In this document: positions 7,812 to 17,454 of the stretch, in pieces | Position numbering within the stretch: position 1 is the stretch's first letter | Layout of the letters: each line of letters begins with the position of its first letter | Assembly: GCF_000772045.1 (NCBI RefSeq) | Contig: NZ_CP009754.1 | Location: 682,001 to 746,000, forward strand | Length of the DNA: 64,000 nt | Origin: Streptomyces sp. CCM_MD2014 | GTDB lineage: Bacteria; Actinomycetota; Actinomycetes; Streptomycetales; Streptomycetaceae | Direction: 5' to 3' | Position numbers and translations under genes: made by a program | Notes under the pieces: model-generated | Seen by the model: the letters and a program-made list of their open reading frames with translations, nothing else | Databases searched by the model: none | What the model was told of the DNA's origin: nothing

Positions 7812-8723
7812 TCACTCGCGGCCCCGCCGCTTGCCGCCCCGCCGGGTCTCGTCCTCGGCGAAGGTTTCGGTCTCGGCCTCGATGCGCTCCTTGCGGACCT
7901 GGCCGCGCACCGTCTCGTTCTCCGTGAGTTCCTCCGTGGTCATCCGGACGCGCTCCACCGGCACCGTCTCCGTCTCCACGACGGGGCGCTCCGCGTGCAG
8001 CGTGACCTCGTGCTCGGCCTCGCCGATCTCGGGCCCGGCCATCGCCTCGTCACGGTTGGCGTCCGTGATCGGCTCGCGCACCACGCGCACTTCCTCGTGG
8101 GTCACCGGGACGGTCTGCTGCACCTCTTCCGTGACGACGTACTTGCGGAGCCTGGCCCGGCCCGACTCGTGGCGTTCGACGCCGACGCGCATCTGCTCCT
8201 CGGAGCGGGTCATCGCCTCGCCACCGCGCATGGCCTCGCGCCGCGCGGCGTCCTCGCGGCCGGTCGTACCGCCCGGCGTCGTGTCGGCCACGCCCGCGGC
8301 ACCCGCCGCTCCGGCGGCTCCGGCGGCTCCGGCGGTGCCCGCCGGGCCCGGGCCCGCGGCGAAGCGTCCGTCGTCGGTGCGCTCGGCCTCGGACAGCACG
8401 CTGTCCCAGTTGATGCCGTAGTAGTCGTAGAGCCGGTGCTCCTCGGTCTCCGACAGATGGCCGCCCGCGTCGACGTCGACAGAGGGCGCGCCCTTGACCT
8501 GGTCCTTGCCGTAGGGAACCTCGAGGTGGTCCTGCACCAGCGCGGCGTCGCGGATGGGCACGAAGGACTCGGCCGAGCCGAACATGCCCGTCTTGACGCT
8601 CACCCACTCGGGGCGCCCGGTCATGTCGTCGAAGAAGACATGCTTCGCGTCGCCGATCTTGTTGCCGTCCCCGTCGTAGACCGGCTGGTCCAGGACGTTG
8701 GCGATCTCTTCACGGGTGATCAT
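7812..8723 (-). CDS. PRC-barrel and DUF2382 domain protein
   Basis: This is a 303-residue soluble protein. Residues 1-85 or so form a PRC barrel (LDQPVYDGDGNKIGDAK, then WVSVKTGMFG and FVPIRDA). The C-terminal third is DUF2382-like, with repeated charged strands (VPVTHEEVRVVREP, VETETVPVERVRM). The middle is low complexity with Ala-Ala-Gly triplets around 8281-8340, probably a flexible linker. A strong ribosome site (aggagg) precedes the ATG. This family is common in actinobacteria and usually stress-linked; the molecular role is unknown. It is convergent with the UvrA paralogue and divergent from nothing close. Confidence 0.85.
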   Translation of the reverse strand: MITREEIANVLDQPVYDGDGNKIGDAKHVFFDDMTGRPEWVSVKTGMFGSAESFVPIRDAALVQDHLEVPYGKDQVKGAPSVDVDAGGHLSETEEHRLYDYYGINWDSVLSEAERTDDGRFAAGPGPAGTAGAAGAAGAAGAAGVADTTPGGTTGREDAARREAMRGGEAMTRSEEQMRVGVERHESGRARLRKYVVTEEVQQTVPVTHEEVRVVREPITDANRDEAMAGPEIGEAEHEVTLHAERPVVETETVPVERVRMTTEELTENETVRGQVRKERIEAETETFAEDETRRGGKRRGRE

Positions 8724-8795
8724 CTGCCATCACCCTCCTTTCGGGTGCCTGCTTTCCGATTGTCCGCATCCAGCGGTGAGGAAACGGCACAAACA

Positions 8796-9623
8796 TCACA
8801 AACTGCACATACTTTTCGAATGTGCTTTCTCCTGGTGGCCGTGGACCGCCTGCTCCGCGGCCCGGGCCAGGGAACGGCGGTCAGGGTGACGGCCGGGCGG
8901 TACGGCCGGACACACCTGTACCTCGGCGGTCAGTCCCCGTGCCGACGCCACCCGCCAGAGGGAGGCGAGCAGCGTGTCCGCGCCGACGAACGCGGGCGTC
9001 GTGCTCACCGCCCGCTCCCCGGCCAGGTACCGGATCCGCACCGGCTGGACCGGCACCCCGGCGTCCAGGGCGGCCTGGAACACCGCCCGGCTGAAGGGTC
9101 CCCGGGCGCGTCCGCACCAGGTGCTCCCCTCGGGGAAGGCCGCCACCGCGGCGCCCGCGCCGAGGGTCCGGGCGATCGCGTCGACCGTGTGCGGCAGGGC
9201 CCGCATACGGTCCCGTTCCACGAACAGCACCCCGGCGCGTGCGGCCGGCCCGCCCGCCACGGGCCAGTGCCGGATCTCGCTCTTGGCCAGCATCCTGGCG
9301 GGCCGTACGGCGGCGAGCAGGGGGATGTCGAGCCAGGAGACGTGGTTGGCGACGAGGAGCAGGCCGCCCTCGGGGGCAGCGGCGCCCGTGACGCGGACCC
9401 GGACGCCCGCGGCCCGTACGACCCACCGGCACCAGTTTCGCACCAGGGCGGCGGGCAGCCTGCGCCGCAGGCCGGACGGCGCGAGCACGGCGGCGAACCC
9501 GGCGAGCAGGAGCGCGGCGACGGCGGTGAGCCGCAGCGCGGCGCGCGGCACGGCCGCGGCGCCGCGGGACGGTTCCACGCACGCCCCGGGGGTGCAGGGC
9601 GCGACGGGCAGCCAGCCGCTCAC
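8796..9623 (-). CDS. Lysophospholipid acyltransferase family protein (OlsA-like)
   Basis: This 275-residue PlsC-type acyltransferase has a hydrophobic N-terminal segment (about residues 30-50), the catalytic motif NHVSWLD near residue 94 (HX4D), the VERDRM region, and FPEGSTW near residue 165. The GTG start overlaps the TGA of the upstream GNAT-type gene (GTGA), so the two are translated together. Paired with that OlsB-like N-acyltransferase, the likely job is O-acylation of lyso-ornithine lipid at the membrane. A general 1-acylglycerol-phosphate acyltransferase role is the alternative. Confidence 0.82.
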   Translation of the reverse strand: MSGWLPVAPCTPGACVEPSRGAAAVPRAALRLTAVAALLLAGFAAVLAPSGLRRRLPAALVRNWCRWVVRAAGVRVRVTGAAAPEGGLLLVANHVSWLDIPLLAAVRPARMLAKSEIRHWPVAGGPAARAGVLFVERDRMRALPHTVDAIARTLGAGAAVAAFPEGSTWCGRARGPFSRAVFQAALDAGVPVQPVRIRYLAGERAVSTTPAFVGADTLLASLWRVASARGLTAEVQVCPAVPPGRHPDRRSLARAAEQAVHGHQEKAHSKSMCSL

Positions 9624-10405
9624 CGTGCCGGGACCAGCGAGAGGAAGTGGCGCAGGTAGCGCGGGTCGACCCGGCTCATCGGCAGCAGCACGTACAGGTC
9701 GGCGACGCCGAAGTCGACGTCGTGGGCGGGCTCCCCGCAGACCCAGGCGCCCAGCCGGAGGTAGCCGCGCAGCAGCGCCGGCAGCTCGGTGCGCCCGGCG
9801 GGCGCCGCCGGGCGCGGGACCGGGCGCGGGACCCACGGCAGCAGCGGCCGTACCCGGTACTCCTCGGGCGCCAGATGCTTGGCCCGCACCCGGTCCCAGG
9901 CGCCGGCGGCGAGGCTTCCGCCGTCGGCCAGCGGGAGGGAGCAGCAGCCCGCCAGCCACTCGTGGCCCCGGTCGGTCATGTACCGGGCTATGCCGGCCCA
10001 GATGAGGCCGATGACGGCGCCGTCCCGGTGGTCGGGGTGCACGCACGAGCGGCCGACCTCGACGAGCCCGGGCCGGATCGCGTCCAGCGCCGCGAGGTCG
10101 AACTCGTTCTCGGCGTACAGCCGTCCGGCGACCGCCGCACGCTCCGGGGGCAGCAGCCGGTAGGTTCCGACGACCTGCCCGGTCGTCTCCTCGCGCACGA
10201 GCAGGTGGTCGCAGTACGCGTCGAAGGGGTCGACGTCGTGTCCGGGCTGCGGGCTCGCCAGCAGCGCGCCCATCTCTCCGGCGAAGACGTCGTGCCGCAG
10301 CCGCTGTGCGGCGCGTACGTCGTCCTCGTGACGGGCGAGGGTGATCGTGTAGCGGCGGGGCGCGGCGGGATTCTGGGGGCGGTCAGCGGTCAGTACGCCG
10401 GTCAT
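9620..10405 (-). CDS. OlsB-like GNAT-fold N-acyltransferase
   Basis: This 261-residue protein of the hemolysin-like GNAT family contains L-ornithine N-acyltransferase OlsB. Diagnostic features are AQRLRHDVFAGEMG near residue 35, the FDAYCDHLLV segment, VVGTYRLLPP, and VEVGRSCVHPDHR near residue 115. OlsB transfers a 3-hydroxyacyl group from acyl carrier protein to the alpha-amine of ornithine to give lyso-ornithine lipid. The next gene, overlapping by four bases, is an OlsA-like O-acyltransferase, so the pair looks like a phosphorus-free membrane-lipid operon. No PHO-box-like direct repeat was seen upstream, so phosphate control is not supported by sequence. Confidence 0.8.
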   Translation of the reverse strand: MTGVLTADRPQNPAAPRRYTITLARHEDDVRAAQRLRHDVFAGEMGALLASPQPGHDVDPFDAYCDHLLVREETTGQVVGTYRLLPPERAAVAGRLYAENEFDLAALDAIRPGLVEVGRSCVHPDHRDGAVIGLIWAGIARYMTDRGHEWLAGCCSLPLADGGSLAAGAWDRVRAKHLAPEEYRVRPLLPWVPRPVPRPAAPAGRTELPALLRGYLRLGAWVCGEPAHDVDFGVADLYVLLPMSRVDPRYLRHFLSLVPAR

Positions 10406-10540
10406 GGGTGCTCTCCTGGGCCGGGGACGGGTCCGCCATATTTCTTCCGACGTCCGCTGTACTGCACATGACGACTGCCGGGAGCACGGATGTGCGCTTC
10501 CTGAATGCCGGTCTCCCGGACAGGGGTCCGGGCAAGCGAA

Positions 10541-10574
10541 ACGGGGCCGGGAGGAGCACCTCTCCCGGCCCCGT
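10541..10574 (-). terminator. Terminator of the sdhCAB operon
   Basis: A perfect 13-bp inverted repeat (ACGGGGCCGGGAG at 10541-10553, complement at 10562-10574) with an 8-base loop lies 33 bases after the sdhB stop. On the minus strand it is followed by TTTCGC, so it points the right way for sdhB. Confidence 0.8.
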
Positions 10575-10607
10575 CCGTCCGCACCTGTCGGCGAACGTCG
10601 TGGGGGG

Positions 10608-11353
10608 CTACTTCTTGGCCGCCTTGCGCGTGGCCCGCAGCCATTCCCTGTTCATGCTGGTGATGGAGACCAGGGGGATGCCCTTGGGGCATGCGGTGGC
10701 GCACTCGCCGGTGAGCGTGCAGCCGCCGAACCCCTCCGCGTCCATCTGCCCCACCATGTCGAGCACCCGCGTCTCCCGCTCGGGCGCGCCCTGCGGCAGC
10801 ACGTTCAGGTGGTTCACCTTCGCGGACGTGAACAGCATCGCCGCCCCGTTCGGGCACGCGGCGACGCACGCGCCGCAGCCGATGCACTCCGCGTGCTCGA
10901 AGGCGAGGTCGGCGTCCGGCTTCGGCACCGGCGTGGCGTGCGCCTCCGGCGCGGCACCGGTGGGCGCGGTGATGTAGCCGCCGGCCTGGATGATCCGGTC
11001 GAAGGCCGAGCGGTCGACGACCAGGTCCTTGACGACCGGGAAGGCGGAGGCACGCCACGGCTCGATGTCGATGGTGTCGCCGTCCTTGAAGGACCGCATG
11101 TGGAGCTGGCAGGTGGTGGTGCGCTCGGGGCCGTGGGCGTCGCCGTTGATGACCAGCGAGCAGGCGCCGCAGATGCCCTCGCGGCAGTCGTGGTCGAAGG
11201 CGACCGGGTCCTCGCCCTTGAGGATGAGCTCCTCGTTGAGGGTGTCGAGCATCTCCAGGAAGGACATGTCGCTGGAGATTCCGTCCACCTCGTACGTGGA
11301 CATGGCGCCTTCGGCGTCGGCGTTCTTCTGCCGCCAGACGCGCAGGGTGAGCT

Positions 11354-11357
<4 letters not shown>
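10608..11357 (-). CDS. sdhB: Succinate dehydrogenase/fumarate reductase iron-sulfur subunit
   Basis: This 249-residue subunit has three cluster-binding regions. The 2Fe-2S site is at Cys58, Cys63 and Cys66 (CREGICGAC) with a further Cys near 82; then come [12 protein letters not shown] and [16 protein letters not shown] for the other two clusters. It carries electrons from the flavoprotein to the quinone site in the membrane. The ATG overlaps the sdhA stop (ATGA). Sequence and single-anchor organisation are those of the B. subtilis-like enzyme class rather than the E. coli type, which suggests a menaquinone-linked enzyme. Confidence 0.93.
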
Positions 11358-13303
<1,946 letters not shown>

Positions 13304-13304
13304 G

Positions 13305-14012
13305 TCAGCTCACCACTCCGGTCATGACGCCCACGGGTACGGCGACGAAGCCGATCGTGAGCAGCAGCGCGAGGACGTTCGCGGTCGTCTTCAGGGCACG
13401 GTCGCGGGTGCGGCTGGCGGCGCCGAGGGTCTGGGCGGCGCTCCAGAAGCCGTGCCGGATGTGCAGGCCGAGGGCGAGCATCGCGACGATGTAGATGACG
13501 TTGCCGTACCAGGTGGAGAAGGTGTCCACGACGTTCTGGTAGGGCTTGCCGGTCTCGAAGCCGCCGGAGTGCACGGTTCCGGTGGTCAGGTCGAGGATGT
13601 GCCACACGATGAAGAGGCCGAGGATGATCCCGCCCCAGCGCATGGTGCGCGTCGCGTAGCTGGAGCGGGGTTTCCTGTGCACGTACTTGCTGGGCCGCGC
13701 CTTGATGTCGCGACGGCTGAGCTGGTACGCGGAGACGGCGTGGGCGACGACGGCGACGACCAGCACGACGCGGATCAGCCAGAGCGTCCACTCGTAGTGC
13801 ATGAACGGTTCGCCGACCGTGCGCAGCCAGTGGGCGTAGTGGTTGAACTCCTCGGTCCCGAAGTAGATCTTCAGGTTCCCGATCATGTGGGCGACCAGGT
13901 AGAGCAGCATGACGAGACCGCTGACCGCCATCACTGTCTTCTTGCCGACGGTCGAGTCCCACACGGTGCGCGCCATGGACGGCCGTCGGTCCGTCCGCGT
14001 TGCCAGAGCCAT
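13305..14012 (-). CDS. sdhC: Succinate dehydrogenase/fumarate reductase cytochrome b anchor subunit
   Basis: This 235-residue integral membrane protein has five likely helices, including [40 protein letters not shown] and [15 protein letters not shown]. The His residues in the helices ([32 protein letters not shown]) fit di-haem ligation as in B. subtilis SdhC. The start at 14012 ([10 protein letters not shown]) is the first reasonable ATG; TAACGT lies eight bases upstream as a candidate -10, and a later Met at MARTVWDS is the alternative. It heads the operon and is divergent from a LysR gene. Confidence 0.88.
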   Translation of the reverse strand: MALATRTDRRPSMARTVWDSTVGKKTVMAVSGLVMLLYLVAHMIGNLKIYFGTEEFNHYAHWLRTVGEPFMHYEWTLWLIRVVLVVAVVAHAVSAYQLSRRDIKARPSKYVHRKPRSSYATRTMRWGGIILGLFIVWHILDLTTGTVHSGGFETGKPYQNVVDTFSTWYGNVIYIVAMLALGLHIRHGFWSAAQTLGAASRTRDRALKTTANVLALLLTIGFVAVPVGVMTGVVS

Positions 14013-14054
14013 GTCACAGGACGTTACGGGGACCGGGCCCCATCGGTCCAAGAC

Positions 14055-14087
14055 ATGGAATGCCTGGATTCCATAGGGCATGCCTAT
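14055..14087. promoter_or_regulatory. LysR-type operator between sdhC and the LysR gene
   Basis: The inverted repeat ATGGAAT (14055-14061), six bases, ATTCCAT (14068-14074) lies in the divergent region. It is followed by the near-palindrome ATAGGGCATGCCTAT (14073-14087) with core GGCATGCC. Two adjacent dyads are the usual recognition and activation sites of a LysR regulator; the second abuts the -10 box of the LysR gene. Confidence 0.55.
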
Positions 14088-14095
14088 CGAGGCCG

Positions 14096-14101
14096 TATGC
14101 T
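14096..14101 (+). promoter_or_regulatory. -10 box of the leaderless LysR transcript
   Basis: TATGCT ends six bases before the ATG at 14108, with no Shine-Dalgarno sequence, so the transcript is probably leaderless. The dyads at 14055-14087 would cover the -35 region. Confidence 0.4.
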
Positions 14102-14107
14102 CACGGT

Positions 14108-14992
14108 ATGCAGTTGCAACAGCTCCAGTACTTCGTGGCGGTCGCCGAGACCCGGCACTTCACCCGGGCCGCCGAGCTGGTCCACGTGGCGCAGCCCTCG
14201 CTGTCGCAGCAGATCAAGGCGCTCGAGCGGGAGCTGGGGGCCGACCTGTTCCTGCGGGCGCGCGGCAACATCACGCTCACCGATGCCGGGGAGGCGCTGC
14301 TGCCGCTGGCCCGGCGCATCCTGGCGGACGCGGACACCGCGCGGCACGAGGTGCTGGAGCTGGCGCAACTGCGCCGCGGCCGGGTCCGGCTGGGCGCCAC
14401 CCCGAGCCTGTGCACCGGCCTCCTCCCGGACGTGCTGCGCGCCTTCCACGACCGCTATCCCGGCATCCGGCTGCTCATCGAGGAGAGCGGTTCGCACGAT
14501 CTGGTGCGGGAGCTGGCGCGCGGCGCGCTGGACCTGGCCCTGGTGGTGCTGCCGCTGCCCACCGCGTCACCCGCGCTGACGACGGTGGAGCTGCTGCGGG
14601 AGGACCTGGTGGTGGTGTCGTCCCCGGAGTCGCCCCGGCCGGGCGGCGGGCGCCGTGCCGTGCGCATCACCGACCTGGAGGGCGAGCGGCTGGTGATGTT
14701 CCGGCACGGCTACGACCTGCGGGAGCTGACCGTGGCCGCGTGCCGCTCGGCCGGGTTCGAACCGGACTTCGCCGTGGAGGGCGGGGAGATGGACGCGGTG
14801 CTGGGCTTCGTGCGGGCCGGGCTCGGCCTGGCGGTCGTCCCGCGGATGGTGGCCGCCCGCTCCGGGCGCGGGCTGCGGGTGACCCCGCTGGCCCGGCCCG
14901 GCCTGTACCGGACCATCGCCCTGGCCCACCGCAGCGACGTGGCTCCGCCGAGGGCGGCTCGGGAGCTGCAGCGGATGCTGCTGGAGCGGTGA
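14108..14992 (+). CDS. LysR-type regulator divergent from the sdh operon
   Basis: This 294-residue LTTR begins MQLQQLQYFVAVAE. Its winged helix (HFTRAAELVHVAQPSLSQQIKALE) occupies about residues 15-45, with the linker helix and an effector-binding domain after residue 90. The frame is open upstream, but the family always begins at the chosen methionine. Its position, divergent from sdhCAB and with two dyads between the genes, suggests that it controls that operon and itself. The ligand is unknown. Confidence 0.87.
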   Translation: MQLQQLQYFVAVAETRHFTRAAELVHVAQPSLSQQIKALERELGADLFLRARGNITLTDAGEALLPLARRILADADTARHEVLELAQLRRGRVRLGATPSLCTGLLPDVLRAFHDRYPGIRLLIEESGSHDLVRELARGALDLALVVLPLPTASPALTTVELLREDLVVVSSPESPRPGGGRRAVRITDLEGERLVMFRHGYDLRELTVAACRSAGFEPDFAVEGGEMDAVLGFVRAGLGLAVVPRMVAARSGRGLRVTPLARPGLYRTIALAHRSDVAPPRAARELQRMLLER

Positions 14993-15010
14993 CGGTCCCG
15001 CCCCCGCCCG

Positions 15011-15910
15011 TCAGACGAGCGCGGCCGGACTGAGGACCTCCTCGCACCAGCGGCGGAAGCTCGTGGGCGCGGTCTCCGGGGTGCTGGGCTCGGCCGCGCC
15101 GTAGAAGTCCTGGGCGTCCATCGCCGAGGCCATGTCGGCAAGCCCCTGGGCGCCCGCCTCACTCGCCCCGAACCGCAGGGCGGACGCCCGGTACTCCTGA
15201 GGGGTCGTCTCCCGTACCCGTACCGGACGGCCCAGTACCTCGGACAGGACTTCCGCCATGCCCGCGGGGGTCAGCGCGTCGGGGCCGACCAGGGGGACGT
15301 CGGCGCGGCCGGTCCAGGTGCCGTCGAGGAGCAGGCGGGCGGCCGTGGCGGCGATGTCGGCGGTGGCGCAGGTCCGCAGGACGCGGTCCGCGGCGTACGC
15401 CATGCGGAACTCCCCGGTGTCGCGGAGGGCGGCCGCCTGGCCGAGCAGGTTCTCCATCAGGAACGGCGGGCACAGGGCCCGGTAGTGCACGCCGGTGGCC
15501 GCGATGCGGTCGTCCATGGCGAGGGAGGCGGTGATCGGTCCGGCGTCCTTGGCGACACCGCGGCCCAGGCTGGAGACGGCGACGACCCGTGCGACGCCCT
15601 GCCGCGCGATCACCTCGCACAGCGGCAGCGTGAAGGCGCGGAAGTGTCCCTCGACGCTGTCGGCGCCGGGCGCGGGCGGCACCAGCCAGAACACCTGGTC
15701 GGCACCCTCGCAGGCCGCGCCCAGGACCCCGGGGTCGGCGTGCGAGCCCTGGAACACCTCGGCCCGCTCCCGGGCCCGCGCGGTGAGGCGGGCGGGGTCG
15801 CGGGCGATCACTCGGACCGCGGTCCCGCCGTCCTGGGCGTCGAGGGCGTCCAGGACGTTGTCGAGGACCTGTCGGCCGATTCCGCCGGTCGGGGTGGTGA
15901 TGACGATCAC
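15011..15910 (-). CDS. NmrA-like/SDR NAD(P)-binding protein
   Basis: This 299-residue atypical short-chain dehydrogenase has the nucleotide motif TTPTGGIGRQV near the N-terminus (GxxGxxG type). An extended fold follows: VRVIARDPAR, VFWLVPP, VVAVSSLG and CPPFLMENLL. The missing active-site Tyr-Lys pair and the length put it with NmrA-type sensors or quinone reductases. Two in-frame GTG codons are close together; 15910 is preferred because GGAG lies eight bases before it, against two bases for the one at 15916. It is divergent from a LysR gene, a common pair for redox or xenobiotic response. Confidence 0.8.
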   Translation of the reverse strand: MIVITTPTGGIGRQVLDNVLDALDAQDGGTAVRVIARDPARLTARARERAEVFQGSHADPGVLGAACEGADQVFWLVPPAPGADSVEGHFRAFTLPLCEVIARQGVARVVAVSSLGRGVAKDAGPITASLAMDDRIAATGVHYRALCPPFLMENLLGQAAALRDTGEFRMAYAADRVLRTCATADIAATAARLLLDGTWTGRADVPLVGPDALTPAGMAEVLSEVLGRPVRVRETTPQEYRASALRFGASEAGAQGLADMASAMDAQDFYGAAEPSTPETAPTSFRRWCEEVLSPAALV

Positions 15911-16092
15911 GAGCACAACTCCGGTTCAGGGAAGGAGAAGAGAGGATCGCGCCGGGGCGGGAATCCCGTTCCGTTCGCTTCCCGGCGCTCTCCCATCCTG
16001 TGCGCCGGCCCGGCGGAACTGAAGGATCGATCGGATCCCGCTTGTTACCCTGAAGGCAATACCGGGCGGCATCGGACGGCGGGAGGCGGAGC

Positions 16093-16929
16093 GTGGAGTC
16101 ACGGTCCCTGCGCTACTTCGTGGCGGTCGCCGAGGAACTCAACTTCGCGCGCGCCGCCGAGCGGCTGGGCATCTCCCCGCCGCCCCTGTCCAGGGCGATC
16201 CGCCGCCTCGAGGCCGAGCTGGGCGTCAGCCTGTTCGAGCGCACCACGCACCGTGTCACCCGGACTCCGGCCGGGGACGTCCTGCTCGCCGAGGCCCGCG
16301 TCGCGCTGGACGCCCTGGAGGCGGCGGGGCGCCGGGCCAGGCGCGCGGCCGGGGAGCCGAAGCTGGTGCTGGCCGTGAAGGCCGACGGGGACGCGGGGCT
16401 GCTGGAGCCGATCCTGGCACGTTACGCGTCCCAGCCCGGGTCCGTACCGGTCGCCGTCCGGCTGTGCGGGTGGCAGGAACAGCCGGGGCTGCTGCGCAGC
16501 GGTGAGGCGGACCTCGCCCTGGTGCACGCGCCGTTCGACCGGACCGGCCTGGACACGGAGACGCTGGCCTCCGAACCACGCGTCGCCGTCCTCGCCGCGG
16601 ACCATCCCCTCGCCGCCCGCGACCGGCTGGAGCTGTCCGACCTCGGCCTGGACGCCGGCAGCGTGGAGCGGCACATCGCCGAGGCCGCGCGCGGTCACGG
16701 CGACCTGGCCCAGGTACTCACGGCCGTCTCCCTGGGCAAGATCGTCACGCTGCTGCCCGCGTCGGTGACCGCCCGCTACCCACGCCCGGGCGTCGCCTAC
16801 CGACCGGTCCGGGACGCCCCGCCGGTCGTCCTGGCCCTCGCCTGGCCCCAACAGTCCCGTTCCACGGCGACCGCGGCCCTCGTCCGCACGGCAACCGAGG
16901 TCGCCGAGGCGGCCCGCACGGGGACGTGA
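16093..16929 (+). CDS. LysR-type regulator divergent from the NmrA-like gene
   Basis: This 278-residue LTTR starts with GTG and reads VESRSLRYFVAVAEELNFARAAERLGISPPPLSRAIRRLE, the usual helix-turn-helix. The effector domain is short: it has DLALVHAPFD and a truncated second lobe, so the protein is about 15-20 residues under the common length. It probably regulates the divergent NmrA-like gene. No clear dyad was found in the 182-base divergent region. Its TGA begins directly before the nested repeat array. Confidence 0.83.
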   Translation: MESRSLRYFVAVAEELNFARAAERLGISPPPLSRAIRRLEAELGVSLFERTTHRVTRTPAGDVLLAEARVALDALEAAGRRARRAAGEPKLVLAVKADGDAGLLEPILARYASQPGSVPVAVRLCGWQEQPGLLRSGEADLALVHAPFDRTGLDTETLASEPRVAVLAADHPLAARDRLELSDLGLDAGSVERHIAEAARGHGDLAQVLTAVSLGKIVTLLPASVTARYPRPGVAYRPVRDAPPVVLALAWPQQSRSTATAALVRTATEVAEAARTGT

Positions 16930-17344
16930 CCCGGGGCGCCGGGGCGGGAGCCGAGCCCCCGCCCCGGAAGGGGAGCCGAGCCACCCGCACCGCGAGGAAA
17001 GCAGACGCATCCGCGCCAGGACACGATCCGAACCACCCACGCCGAGGCGGAAGCCAAGCCACCCCCTCCAGGACAGCAGCCAAGCCACCCGCACCGCGAG
17101 GAAAGCAGACGCATCCGCGCCAGGACACGATCCGAACCACCCACGCCGGGGCGGAAGCCAAGCCACCCCCTCCAGGACAGGAGCCGAGCCACCCGCACCG
17201 CGAAGAAAGCAGACACATCCGCGCCAGGACACGATCCGAACCACCCACGCCGAGACGGAAGCCAAGCCACCCCCTCCAGGACAGCAGCCGAGCCACCCGC
17301 ACCGGGACGCGACCCGAGCCACCCCGCGGCAAGCCCGGGCTGGG
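16930..17344. repeat. Nested tandem repeat: 26-bp unit in a 104-bp higher-order array
   Basis: Three tandem copies of a 104-bp block run 16981-17084, 17085-17188 and 17189-17292, and differ at only a few bases (three between copies 1 and 2). Each block is four diverged 26-bp units, three of which begin CCACCC. Further diverged 26-bp units flank the array on both sides, about 16 in all. The period is not a multiple of three, so the array is unlikely to be selected as protein, although all six frames stay mostly open. It fills the space between a LysR gene and the rmdA-type gene. The remaining bases to 17454 show nothing clear. Confidence 0.9.
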
Positions 17345-17454
17345 CCGCCCCGGCGCTGGGGGTGTCGCACAGGCACATGGGCAAGGCCCGGAACGCCCGG
17401 GACGGGGCCTGAGCCGGCCATGACGGGCGGCTGTGGACCGACCGGCGGCTCCGC

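Noticed and set aside
8281..8340. An Ala-Gly-Ala repeat as a mobile or selfish element
   Set aside because: It is a codon-triplet run inside the linker of the PRC-barrel protein and stays in frame.
16973..17310. A CRISPR array
   Set aside because: The repeats are directly adjacent, with no unique spacers and no cas genes.
16926..17423. A 165-codon frame starting in a GTGA overlap with the LysR stop
   Set aside because: It consists almost wholly of the 26-bp repeat, whose period shifts frame each unit, so it is not a selected coding sequence. The GTGA is probably chance.
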